From assembly GCA_036401895.1 (NCBI GenBank), contig DASWTW010000401.1, positions 1 through 45,734 of the forward strand: a stretch of 45,734 nucleotides of DNA, given 5' to 3'. Positions 15,082 to 23,593 of this stretch are shown here, one piece after another. A program made the position numbers and the translations under genes. The stretch's first letter is position 1. Every line of letters begins with the position of its first letter. The notes under the pieces are model-generated. The model was not told the DNA's origin. It saw only the letters and a program-made list of their open reading frames with translations, and made no database searches. Source of the DNA: LB3-1 sp036401895. GTDB taxonomy: Bacteria > Chloroflexota > Chloroflexia > Chloroflexales > Kallotenuaceae.

Positions 15082-16152
15082 TTACATCTGCGCGGCGCGC
15101 TGCCGGAGCCAGTGATCGGCCAGAACCAGCAGCAGCATCGCCTCGGCAACCGGGACCAGTCGCGGCAGCACCGTGGGATCGTGACGGCCTTTGACCACGA
15201 TCGGCGTGCTCTCACCTGCACGATCGACAGTCTGCTGCTGCTGCGCGATCGAGGCCGGCGGCTTGGCTGCCAGCCGCACGACGATCTCCTCGCCGTTCGA
15301 GATGCCGCCGAGAATACCGCCGGCGTTGTTGGTCGTCGTCCCGATCGTGCCGTCGTCGCGACGAGTAAACGGATCGTTGTTGGTGGAGCCGCGCTGATTG
15401 GCTACGTCAAAGCCGGTCCCGATCTCAACGCCCTTGATCGCCGGAATGCTGAACATCGCCCGGCCGATCTCGGCGTCGAGCTTATCGAAGACGGGCTCGC
15501 CCAGGCCGGCGGGAACGCCGCGCGCACGCACCTCGACAATCCCGCCGAGCGAGTCCAGCTCACGCCGAGCCTGCTCCACCAGCGCGACCATCTGCGGCGC
15601 GATCTCGGGATCGGGGCAGCGCATCGGGTTGCGCTCGATCTCGTCCTCGTCGATCGTCTGGGCGCGCAGATGCGCCAGCTGGAGCGTGTAGGCCACCACG
15701 CTGATGCCGAGCGTGCCCAGCAGCTTGCGCGCAACCGCTCCCGCCGCCACACGTCCGATCGTCTCACGGGCCGAGGAGCGACCACCGCCGCGATAATCGC
15801 GCGCGCCGAACTTGGCGTCCCAGGTAAAATCGGCGTGGCCGGGCCGGTAAAGATTCTTGATCTCGTCGTAGTCCTGCGAACGCTGGTTGGTGTTCTCCAC
15901 CATCATTGCGATCGGCGTGCCCGTGGTGCGGCCCTCGAACACGCCCGACAAAATGCGCACGCGATCCGGCTCATTGCGCGCCGAGGTCATGCGGCTTTGG
16001 CCAACCCGCCGCCGATCGAGATCGCGCTGGATCTCGGCCTCTTCGATCGGCAGCCCAGCGGGACAGCCATCCAGCACCACGCCGACCGCCGGGCCGTGCG
16101 ACTCGCCAAAGGTGGTGATGCGAAAAAGCGTACCGAAGCTACTGCCACTCAT
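15082..16152 (-). CDS. aroC: Chorismate synthase
   Basis: This 356-residue protein matches AroC throughout. It opens FGTLFRITTFGESHGPAVGV, then has GCPAGLPI, the RRRVGQSRMTSARNEPDRV region, PIAMMVENTNQRS, and the invariant RPGHADFTW and RGGGRSSARET segments. NNAGGILGGISNGE and the C-terminal RHDPTVLPRLVPVAEAM complete the match. The enzyme removes phosphate from 5-enolpyruvylshikimate 3-phosphate to give chorismate, using reduced FMN, in the cytoplasm. Length and motifs are standard. Its ATG overlaps the stop of the upstream TPR gene by 4 nt (ATGA), so translation is coupled. Prephenate dehydrogenase is further downstream on the same strand. Confidence 0.97.
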   Translation of the reverse strand: MSGSSFGTLFRITTFGESHGPAVGVVLDGCPAGLPIEEAEIQRDLDRRRVGQSRMTSARNEPDRVRILSGVFEGRTTGTPIAMMVENTNQRSQDYDEIKNLYRPGHADFTWDAKFGARDYRGGGRSSARETIGRVAAGAVARKLLGTLGISVVAYTLQLAHLRAQTIDEDEIERNPMRCPDPEIAPQMVALVEQARRELDSLGGIVEVRARGVPAGLGEPVFDKLDAEIGRAMFSIPAIKGVEIGTGFDVANQRGSTNNDPFTRRDDGTIGTTTNNAGGILGGISNGEEIVVRLAAKPPASIAQQQQTVDRAGESTPIVVKGRHDPTVLPRLVPVAEAMLLLVLADHWLRQRAAQM

Positions 16153-17306
16153 GCGATTTGCTCAACCCGGCGACGAAAGAACGCGCGCCGACTCCCGAGT
16201 GATAACACGAAGAACAGGACGGAGAAGGCCAGCAGTCCGGTCAAGATCAGCTCCGGCAAGCCGGTGAACGAAAAGCCGCTCGCGGTGAACGGCGTCAGAC
16301 CGGCGTAGGCCAGACCAAACAAGGCGACCGAGCCCAGCAGCACCAGCGTAGCGAGCAGCGCGTTGATCACCCACGACCAGCGACCACGGAAAAGCAGGCC
16401 GAGGATCATCATCAGATCGACAACGGCCAGCACGCTGAGCGTGATCGCGGTGCCGAGCCGCGTAGCATCAATGTCGGCCTCGACCAGGCGCAGATTGAAG
16501 ATCGCCAGGATTGGCCGCAGCGCCGACTCGAAGCTGCCGGGAAAGGCCCAGATCAGCGCGGCAAATGTGGCGACCGCGCCGAAGCTGAAGATCCAGGTCA
16601 GCAGAACCATCCAGCGCGCAAATCCCGCAAACGGGCTGCGTCGATACGTCACCTGAGGTGCAGCGGCCGGCGGTGGCGGCACAGTCGCCATGCGATCGGT
16701 GCGGCCATGATCGACGACTGTCGAGCTAAGCGGCGTATAGGTCGACATCCGATCGGTCTGCTGCCTCGGCTGCGCCTGCACTGGCGTAGCCTGCGCCTGG
16801 TAGGTCGGCACAGCCTGCGTAGGCGCGTCGTAGGGGCGGGACTGCGCGGGCACCTCGTAGGTCTGAGCAGTGTGCTGATCCGGCACGTCGTCATAGACTG
16901 CGGCGTGGCTCTGCCAGCCTGAGTCGACGGCGGCCTGACGTGCCTGCTCCTCGTAGGAGGGCGCTGTGCGCTCCTCGTAGGAGGGCGTCGTGCGCTGCTG
17001 AGCCGGGCGGGTCTCGACGGGCGTCGTGAAGATCTCGGGCCGCGTCTGCCGCAGCCAGGCTAGGCCCTGCTGGGCGCGCTGGTTGTCGGGCGCGATCGCG
17101 AGCGCCTGCTCCAGCGCCGAGCGCTGCTCCTGCGGCTCGGAGGCGAGGCCGCCCAGCCAGACCCAGGCATCGGCATTGAATGGATTAGCGGCGACAATCT
17201 GCCGCAGCATCCGAGCGGCATCGTCGCGGCGGCCTGCGCGAGCAGCGGCAATCGCCTGATCAAGGGTTGCGTGTGTTTCGTCGCTCATAAACGCTTTCTC
17301 AGTCAT
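16149..17306 (-). CDS. TPR-containing membrane protein
   Basis: I place the start at ATG 17306, with GAGGTGA about 6 nt upstream; a GTG three codons earlier overlaps that site. The 385-residue product starts with TPR-like helices (about residues 10-85: ATLDQAIAAARAGRRDDAA and ADAWVWLGGLASEPQEQR). A disordered stretch rich in Gln, Pro, Tyr and Thr follows (about 95-225), containing tandem TTPSYEERTAPSYEEQ repeats. The C-terminus has four hydrophobic segments (about 235-380). The function is unknown. Such proteins often organise membrane complexes. It is the first gene of the operon with aroC. Confidence 0.82.
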   Translation of the reverse strand: MTEKAFMSDETHATLDQAIAAARAGRRDDAARMLRQIVAANPFNADAWVWLGGLASEPQEQRSALEQALAIAPDNQRAQQGLAWLRQTRPEIFTTPVETRPAQQRTTPSYEERTAPSYEEQARQAAVDSGWQSHAAVYDDVPDQHTAQTYEVPAQSRPYDAPTQAVPTYQAQATPVQAQPRQQTDRMSTYTPLSSTVVDHGRTDRMATVPPPPAAAPQVTYRRSPFAGFARWMVLLTWIFSFGAVATFAALIWAFPGSFESALRPILAIFNLRLVEADIDATRLGTAITLSVLAVVDLMMILGLLFRGRWSWVINALLATLVLLGSVALFGLAYAGLTPFTASGFSFTGLPELILTGLLAFSVLFFVLSLGSRRAFFRRRVEQIA

Positions 17307-17366
17307 AGTTGTCACCTCGCCAGATTAAGCGGCCTGCAAACTCGGCACGGAACACGCCTCGCGGCC

Positions 17367-18575
17367 TTAGCGTCCCCACGCACTTTGCCGCCAGCCAGCC
17401 TGGCTGCGCCGGTAGGTCTCGATCGTCTGCGCCGCGATCTGCTCCCAATTATAGACGTTTTTTACGTCCAGCAGTGCATTCGCCGCACGCATCCCGGCCC
17501 AGTGGGGATAATTCAGCGTGTGCAGAATGCCCCAGGCCAGTGAGTTGGCATCGCCCGGATAAACCATGATCCCGTTTTCGTGTGGCCGCACAAACTCTGC
17601 CAGACCGCCGGTCTGCGCGACGACCACAGGGCAATTGTACGCCATCGCTTCAAGCGCGACGATCCCGAACGGCTCGTACAAGCTGGGAAAGACCGCAACA
17701 TCCGCGACTTCGTAAAGCTTATCACGAACCTCGTCGCTGATATAGCCGGTAAACACGAAGCGATCGGCGACACCCAGCAGCTGTGCCTGCCGCATTAGCG
17801 TTTCGAGCATCGGCCCGGTTCCGGCGATCACAAACTTGATTCCCGGCAGATCGCGCAGGATCTGCGGCGCGGCCTCCACCAGCACCTGCACGCCCTTCTC
17901 ATGCACCAGCCGGCCTACATGATACACAATTTTTTCAGCGGGCCGTGCGTACTGAGCACGAAAGGCCGCACACTCTTGATCGAGCAGCGGCAAGCTCTGC
18001 GGCAGATTTACGCCGTTATAGATCACATCGAGCTTATCCGGCGGCACGCCAAAAAACGCTTGCACCTGCTGAGCCATATATTTACTGACGGTGATCACGC
18101 GCCAGGCCTCGTAGGTCAGCCACCACTCGGTCCCGTTGATCGCCAGCGACTGCTCGTTGGAAAGATCGCCCTGCATACGGCCGCGCTCCATCGAATGCAC
18201 CGTGACGACCAGCGGCCGCTTGAGCGCGTATTTCAGAGCAATGCTGCTGTAGGCGACCAGCCAGTCATGGCCGTGGATCAGATCGAAGCCACCAAGCTCA
18301 ACACTGAGATCATGGCCTTTGCGCTCCAGGCTGCCGTTGCTGGCCTGGCTAAAATGCACAATATTTTGATTTGTCTGCTCGACTGTGGGTGGTACGCGAT
18401 GGACTGTCGCTCCCGGACAAATGGTCTCTACATCGGCACCACCGCGCAGGTGCGGCGTGACCACATGGACTTCAACGCCCTGAGCGGCCAGCGCCGGCAC
18501 CAGATCTGCGACATGCTTGCCGAGGCCGCCTGCGACATGTGGCGGAAATTCCCACGACAGCAAAAGAATACGCAA
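17367..18575 (-). CDS. GT4 family glycosyltransferase, glycogen-synthase-like
   Basis: The start is TTG 18575, with AAGGAGAGG 5 nt upstream and the sequence RILLLSWEFPPHVAGGLGKH, a classic GT-B/GT4 N-terminus. A donor-site domain follows with VVYHVGRLVHEKGVQVLVEA-type residues (IVYHVGRLVHEKG is seen), FVIAGTGPML and FTGYISDEVRDKLYEVADVAVFPS. The EX7E motif is in YEPFGIVALEAMA, then TGGLAEFVRPHENGIMV. The 402-residue length and the PPHVAGGLG opening resemble ADP-glucose/UDP-glucose glycogen synthases of the GT4 type, so alpha-glucan synthesis is plausible; another sugar acceptor cannot be excluded. It lies 60 nt upstream of the TPR/aroC operon on the same strand. Confidence 0.92.
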   Translation of the reverse strand: MRILLLSWEFPPHVAGGLGKHVADLVPALAAQGVEVHVVTPHLRGGADVETICPGATVHRVPPTVEQTNQNIVHFSQASNGSLERKGHDLSVELGGFDLIHGHDWLVAYSSIALKYALKRPLVVTVHSMERGRMQGDLSNEQSLAINGTEWWLTYEAWRVITVSKYMAQQVQAFFGVPPDKLDVIYNGVNLPQSLPLLDQECAAFRAQYARPAEKIVYHVGRLVHEKGVQVLVEAAPQILRDLPGIKFVIAGTGPMLETLMRQAQLLGVADRFVFTGYISDEVRDKLYEVADVAVFPSLYEPFGIVALEAMAYNCPVVVAQTGGLAEFVRPHENGIMVYPGDANSLAWGILHTLNYPHWAGMRAANALLDVKNVYNWEQIAAQTIETYRRSQAGWRQSAWGR

Positions 18576-18761
18576 GGATTCCTCTCCTTTGGGTGGTTGG
18601 TCGATCTGCTGGTGGATAGCGGATAGGGATCACTATGCTCGTAGAGTTGCTACAGATCGTTCGAGATTATTGCGGTTAAGCACAAGATATTGTATATCAA
18701 AATCACAGAATAGGCGCGGCATTGTCACCACCGGCTGTGGTACGCCGCCATCGCTACAGCA

Positions 18762-18791
18762 AAAAAGACGACTCGTGTGAGTCGTCTTTTT
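18762..18791. terminator. Bidirectional terminator
   Basis: A perfect 13-bp stem AAAAAGACGACTC / GAGTCGTCTTTTT with loop GTGT works in both directions. On the minus strand it lies about 38 nt after the stop of the large TPR gene. The rest of 18576-18828 contains no supported gene. Confidence 0.92.
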
Positions 18792-18828
18792 CCCAGGCGT
18801 TGCGCAGCCGGATCGATGCGCGGGCGGT

Positions 18829-21513
18829 TCAGTGCTTGGCGGCGCGAATCTCGGCATACATGCGGTAGGCCTCGTTGGCCCGATCCGACTCGCCCAGCGC
18901 GCCGTACATCTGGCCCAGCGCGTAGTAGAGCTGCGGATCGCCGCGATTGATGCCGATCGCCTGCTGCAAGATCGTGACGGCGCGGCTGGCCTGCCCGGCG
19001 CTGAACAAGGTTTCGGCTAGCTGCGTCAGAGCGTGGGCATTCTTGCGATCGCGCTTGATCGCCGCCTCGAAGGCCTCGATCGCCTCACGCTGCCGCCCGG
19101 CGGTTTTGTAGGCCACGCCCAGGCCAAAGTAGGTCTCGGACTGCTCCGGCGCGATGTCTTTGGCGCGGTTGAAGGCGCTGATCGCGCGATCGTACTGGCG
19201 CGCCGCGACGTAGAGGCTACCCAGATCGCGCAGCAGCCGCACGTTCTGTGGCTCGGCCTTCTGCGCCTGACGCAGCGTCGCGATTGCCTCGTCGATCTGG
19301 TTTTCCTGGCGCTGGATCTGGCTCAGCTGCATCAGCGTCGGGACATGGCCCGGCAGCAGCTCGGCGGCGCGGCTCATCAGCTGAATCGCCTCGCGACCAC
19401 GCCGCAGATCGGCGTAGATCGTGCCCAGCAGCCGGTGGGCCTCGCCATCCTCGGGGTTAAGGCCGATCGTCTGGCGCAGCGCATCCACAGCCGTCATCAC
19501 ATCGCCATCGGTCAGCGCGGCGATCGCCAGGTTGTAGTGCGCGGCGGCAAAGCTCGGATCGAGCGCGGTCGCCCGGTGGTAGGCGGCGATCGCCTGCTCC
19601 AGCGGCGCGCGGCTGCTGCTTTCGCGGGCCTGGGTTGCGCGGATGTTGCCCAGCAGATACGCGGTGCGGGCATCGGTCGGCGCGATCCGCAGCGCCTGCT
19701 CCAGGGTTTGCGCGGCTCGTTCCAGCTCGCCCTGCTCGGCGCGCAGCTCCGCCAGCTCGTGGTAGGTCGGCAGCTCGTGCGCGTCGATCTGAAGCGCGGT
19801 CTTCAGCTCTTCCAGCGCCTCGGCGGTCTTGCCGTTGCGGCGCAGCACTTTGCCGAGATGCACATGAGCGGGGCCATACAGCGGCTCCTTCTCGATCGCG
19901 GCGCGGAACTCGTGCTCGGCCTCGCTGTCGCGGAACTGCTGGAAGTAGGCCAGGCCCAGATCCATGTGCGCGCGGGCATCGGCCGTAACGACCGAAGAGC
20001 GAGCGATCGGGCTGAGCGCCTCGGGGCTTTCGCCGGTCTGCTTGTACAGGCGGCCCAGCGCGGCGTAGGCGTCGGCGTAGTTGGGCTGGATCGCGATGGC
20101 CTGCTCCAACGCTTCGAGCGCGCCAGTGGTATCGCCGCTCTGCTCATGCAGCAATCCGAGCAGATAGTAGGTCGCGGCGTGCTGCGGATCGAGCGCCAGC
20201 GCCTGCTCAAGCTGATGTTGGGCCGCGCCGAGTTCGCCGAGATCGATCAGCAATGCCGCCAGATCGCGACGGGCGCTGACATCCTGCGGCTGCATCACCA
20301 GCGCCTGCTCAAGAATGCGCTGCGCCGACTCCTCGTTATCCTGCGAGCGCAAAATGGCGGCCAGACCACGGTAGCTTTCGCTGAGGCTGGGATCAAGCGC
20401 AATCGCGCGATCGAAGTGTTTCTCGGCCTCTGCCTGGCGATCGACGCGCTGCTGGAGCACTGCCAGATTGTGATGGGCCAGCGCCAGCGTTGGCGCCTGC
20501 TCGACGGCCTGCGTCAGCTGATCCAGCGCGGCCACGGTCTCGCCGCGCAGGGCGTGCAGAACGCCAAGATTGACCAGCGCCTGCGCCGAGAAGGTCGGCT
20601 CGTCGGCGATGGAGCGATAGGCCGCGATCGCCGCATCCCAGCGCTCGCCGATCACATGCAGATTGCCGCACAGCAGCTGCGCGGCGGCGATCGAGGGGCT
20701 GATATGGCCGTTGGTCTCGGGCGTGACGCGCACGGCGGCTAGCTCGTTGAGCGCCTCCTCGTCGGCGTTATAGGCGTAGAAGATCAGGCCCAGCAGAAAC
20801 GACCAGAGCTGCTGCGTGCCGACGTAGCGCGCCTGCCAGACGCGCATCCGCTGAACCGGCAGCGCGATCGTTTCAAGGCCGCAGAGCCGCAGATCGCTCT
20901 GTGGGATCGGCGCTTCCAGGCGTTTGGTCAGCGTTACCTGCGGCGCGAAGACGAGGTCAGCGCCGGTCTGCGGCTCGGCCACCCCCCACAGCACAATGTC
21001 GGCGTTCGCGGCATCGCCTGCCAGAATCGCCTGGCGCTCGTCGGCGACGTAGGGCAGCATCACCAGCGCCACGTTCGGGATCGGCGCGATCAGCTTGCGC
21101 GCCACGTGGGCCAGCATGTCGCCTACTTCGATGCCGCCGTCAGGCAGCGGCAGCACGGTTTCGCCTTCCTCGCTGATCACCGGCTCCCAGACCGGACGCG
21201 GACGCAGCCACTGCAAGAGTGTGCGACGTGGCGCCTGCACACCTGAGGGCGAGTCGTCGCCAAAGCGCGCAACGCCGACTACCACATGGCCGGTGATCGG
21301 CTTGCGCGGCGCGACATTCAGCAGCGCCCAGACGCCCAGCAGCACCAGCGCAATGACGACGCGAAACAGAAAGAGGAGCCAGCTGACGAATGGGCTAACA
21401 TTCGTCAGGGTCTCAATATACAGCGCAAGTGGGGTCAGCAGCAGCGCGATCGCGGCGCTCATGAGCAGCGTCGATCGCGAAAAGCGCGGGATGGCGGAAA
21501 AACCGGATTGCAT
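18829..21513 (-). CDS. Large TPR protein with N-terminal membrane anchor
   Basis: This 894-residue protein starts with two hydrophobic segments (about residues 14-34 and 43-65), then a domain of about 190 residues with VVVGVARFGDDSP and VALVMLPYVADERQAI, possibly nucleoside/sugar-like but unassigned. From about residue 260 to the end it is a nearly continuous solenoid of some 16-18 TPR motifs, with repeated ALALDPQHAATYYLLGLLHE-type helices. TPR arrays are protein-binding scaffolds; no enzymatic motif is seen. The ATG at 21513 has no ribosome binding site, but TGCTATACT ends 6 nt upstream, so its transcript may be leaderless. Confidence 0.88.
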   Translation of the reverse strand: MQSGFSAIPRFSRSTLLMSAAIALLLTPLALYIETLTNVSPFVSWLLFLFRVVIALVLLGVWALLNVAPRKPITGHVVVGVARFGDDSPSGVQAPRRTLLQWLRPRPVWEPVISEEGETVLPLPDGGIEVGDMLAHVARKLIAPIPNVALVMLPYVADERQAILAGDAANADIVLWGVAEPQTGADLVFAPQVTLTKRLEAPIPQSDLRLCGLETIALPVQRMRVWQARYVGTQQLWSFLLGLIFYAYNADEEALNELAAVRVTPETNGHISPSIAAAQLLCGNLHVIGERWDAAIAAYRSIADEPTFSAQALVNLGVLHALRGETVAALDQLTQAVEQAPTLALAHHNLAVLQQRVDRQAEAEKHFDRAIALDPSLSESYRGLAAILRSQDNEESAQRILEQALVMQPQDVSARRDLAALLIDLGELGAAQHQLEQALALDPQHAATYYLLGLLHEQSGDTTGALEALEQAIAIQPNYADAYAALGRLYKQTGESPEALSPIARSSVVTADARAHMDLGLAYFQQFRDSEAEHEFRAAIEKEPLYGPAHVHLGKVLRRNGKTAEALEELKTALQIDAHELPTYHELAELRAEQGELERAAQTLEQALRIAPTDARTAYLLGNIRATQARESSSRAPLEQAIAAYHRATALDPSFAAAHYNLAIAALTDGDVMTAVDALRQTIGLNPEDGEAHRLLGTIYADLRRGREAIQLMSRAAELLPGHVPTLMQLSQIQRQENQIDEAIATLRQAQKAEPQNVRLLRDLGSLYVAARQYDRAISAFNRAKDIAPEQSETYFGLGVAYKTAGRQREAIEAFEAAIKRDRKNAHALTQLAETLFSAGQASRAVTILQQAIGINRGDPQLYYALGQMYGALGESDRANEAYRMYAEIRAAKH

Positions 21514-21519
21514 GGCCCA

Positions 21520-21528
21520 AGTATAGCA
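21520..21528 (-). promoter_or_regulatory. Extended -10 box for the large TPR gene, leaderless arrangement
   Basis: On the minus strand TGCTATACT is followed by TGGGCC and then the ATG. A start site 7 nt after the -10 box would fall on the A of ATG. No -35 consensus is seen, which fits an extended -10 promoter. Confidence 0.55.
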
Positions 21529-21610
21529 ACCACGCTCCGCCGCTCGCCATTACGCAGAGTCGTTATCAGCCATGGGCCAATCGGCGCGGGCCATGGGGAC
21601 CAATGCGTGT

Positions 21611-21822
21611 GCAAGCAAGGGAACAAAGGAACAAGGAAACAAGGGAACAAAAAGCAGTCGAAGCGTTTGTTCTTTTGTTCTTGATCAGGCCCTCACCCCT
21701 GGCGCTTCGCACCTTTCCCCTCTCCCATTGCGATAGGAGAGGGGATTTTCGGTACTTTCTTCGCTCTTTGTTCTAGGTTCTTTGTTCTTTGTTTGGTTCT
21801 AGGTTCTGGGTTCTAGGTTCTT
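21611..21822. repeat. Composite repeat: GAACAAA array, REP-like hairpin, TTTGTTC/TAGGTTC array
   Basis: Positions 21618-21652 carry GAACAAAG, GAACAAGG, AAACAAGG, GAACAAAA; 21665-21681 is TTTGTTCTTTTGTTCTT. Positions 21687-21745 form the REP-like part, CCCTCACCCC...CCCCTCTCCCATTGCGATAGGAGAGGGG. GATTTTCGGTACTTTC then leads to TCTTTGTTC, TAGGTTC, TTTGTTC, TTTGTTTGGTTC, TAGGTTC, TGGGTTC, TAGGTTC (21770-21822). The last units overlap the Mur ligase 3' end (stop at 21801-21799). The 285-bp gap 21514-21798 holds nothing else. Confidence 0.85.
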
Positions 21823-23514
21823 CCATTCCTCTAGCCGCTCGATCATCGTGCTGCGCTGCGCGTGGGCGGCGATCAGGAGCACATCGTTGGGCTGAAGCAG
21901 ATCGAGCGCGGCGTCGACGGCGGCGATCTCGTCGGGAAAGATCGTGATGTGATCGGCGGCGAGACCTGCGGCAAGCGCGCCCTCCTGGTACAGCACAGTC
22001 GTCTCGCCAAGCTGCCGGCCGCGCAGATAGCGCTCTTCTTCGTGCAGCAGCAGCAGGTCTACGATCCTGGCGGCCAGCGCTCCCTGGTGGCGAATCTGCT
22101 CGTCGGGCCGATCGCCGGGACCGCCCAGCACCAGCAGCAGCCGCCCGCCGCGCCGCTGACGCATCTGCTCGCCGAAGCGTAGCAGCGCCACCAGCCCGGC
22201 CTCGTTGTGGGCGTAGTCGAAGGCAGCCAGCATCGTGTCGCGCTCGAACAGGTTCAGGCGATTGGCGTTGTGGCTGGCTGCGGGCAGGAACGAGCGCAGC
22301 GCATCGACAATCGTGGACAGCGGCACGCCCAGACCAAGACAGGCAGCCGTCGCCGCCAGCACGTTCTGCACATTGTGCAGCGCCGCGCCGCCGACCGTGA
22401 TCGGAATATCCGCCAGCGGGAACGTGCCCTGCTGATCGTTGAAGTACACCTCGATCTGCGTGCCGTCGCTGCGCACGAACGAGCCGCCGATCTGCTGATG
22501 GGCCTTGATCAGCGCGCTCTCGGGATCGACGCTGAAAAGCACAACCTCCGCTCCGCTCAACTCGCCCAGCGCCAGCGCCAGCGGATCGTCGGCGTTGAGG
22601 ATCGTGTAGCCGTCAGGCCGCGTCACCCGAATGATCGTGCCTTTGACGCGCGCCATCTGCTCGGGCGTCTCGATCTCGAACTCGCCGAGATGATCCGCCG
22701 AGATGTTGGTGATCACGCTCACGTTGCACTGGTTGAAGCCCAGGCCACGCCGTAAGATTCCGCCGCGCGACGTTTCCAGCACCGCCGCGTCGACCGCCGG
22801 ATCGGTCAGGACGCGCCGCGCTCCGGCCCAGCCGGCCCAATCACCATCTTCGACCAGCTGTCCGTTGATAAACACGCCGTCGGTGTCGGTGTTGCCGACG
22901 CGCAGACCGGTCTCGCGCAGCACATGCGTGATCAGCCGAACCGTCGTCGTCTTGCCGTTGGTGCCGGTCACGGCCACGATCGGAATCGTACCCAGCTGAT
23001 CCCAGGGCACATCGACCGACAGGCCAAGGCTGAGCGCCGCCGGATCGAGCACCCAGCCGCGCGCGCCGCTGCCGATCATCACCGTGCCGTCGCCACGCGC
23101 CAGCATCGGCAGATCGCGAACCTGCGCCTCGGCGTAGAGCTGGAGCTGCTGGAGCGACGGCTCTTCGCGCTTACGCTGATCGATCGCCGCAAACAGCGCC
23201 TCGTCGTGGCTGTACTCCTCGTCGCGCTGCTCGGCCGCCGTCAGGTCCGCCGCCACACCCTCCGCAATCAGCTCGCCGAGATTAGGCAGCGGCGTAGTCC
23301 AGGTCGTCGTGATCACAAAGCCGTCGGCGTCAGGACGCACATCCTGGCGCAGCTTGCCGATCACCGCGCCGACCTGCTGCGCCCAGGTTTTGACGGTATC
23401 ACCGATCGTGCGGCTGATGTCGCGATCAGCCCAGATCTGGAGCTTGACCGCCGGTTGGAGGTAGTAGATGTTCGGACCTTCGAGCGCCCGCAGATCGCGG
23501 ATTTCGAGCGGCAT
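21799..23514 (-). CDS. Cyanophycin-synthetase-like Mur ligase lacking the ATP-grasp domain
   Basis: This 571-residue protein has the two ends of cyanophycin synthetase (CphA) without its middle. Residues 1-140 match the CphA N-domain (LRALEGPNIYYLQPAVKLQ). Residues 144-155 (TVMIGSGARGWV) look like the remnant of the ATP-grasp entry (LGYGARQRR in CphA). A Mur ligase follows at once: GTNGKTTT at 184-191, then TDTDGVFINGQ, VLETSRGGILRRGLGF, NISADHLG, YAHNEAG and GGPGDRPDEQI with YLRGRQLGET. CphA (about 870-900 residues) adds aspartate with the ATP-grasp domain and arginine with the Mur domain; here only Mur-type amide ligation could occur. The substrate is unknown. The final residues NLEPRT are encoded by the heptamer repeat. 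Confidence 0.9.
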   Translation of the reverse strand: MPLEIRDLRALEGPNIYYLQPAVKLQIWADRDISRTIGDTVKTWAQQVGAVIGKLRQDVRPDADGFVITTTWTTPLPNLGELIAEGVAADLTAAEQRDEEYSHDEALFAAIDQRKREEPSLQQLQLYAEAQVRDLPMLARGDGTVMIGSGARGWVLDPAALSLGLSVDVPWDQLGTIPIVAVTGTNGKTTTVRLITHVLRETGLRVGNTDTDGVFINGQLVEDGDWAGWAGARRVLTDPAVDAAVLETSRGGILRRGLGFNQCNVSVITNISADHLGEFEIETPEQMARVKGTIIRVTRPDGYTILNADDPLALALGELSGAEVVLFSVDPESALIKAHQQIGGSFVRSDGTQIEVYFNDQQGTFPLADIPITVGGAALHNVQNVLAATAACLGLGVPLSTIVDALRSFLPAASHNANRLNLFERDTMLAAFDYAHNEAGLVALLRFGEQMRQRRGGRLLLVLGGPGDRPDEQIRHQGALAARIVDLLLLHEEERYLRGRQLGETTVLYQEGALAAGLAADHITIFPDEIAAVDAALDLLQPNDVLLIAAHAQRSTMIERLEEWKNLEPRT

Positions 23515-23593
23515 GCGACGGCTTCCTTTCCGTGCGATTGAACGATGCTTTCGATTGTACCACTACGTTTGATCTGCAATACACTGAGGAGAA

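Noticed and set aside
19033..20742. Long plus-strand frame (569 codons) opposite the TPR gene
   Set aside because: Mirror of the TPR solenoid; low-complexity translation rich in Arg, Gln and Leu, with no domain.
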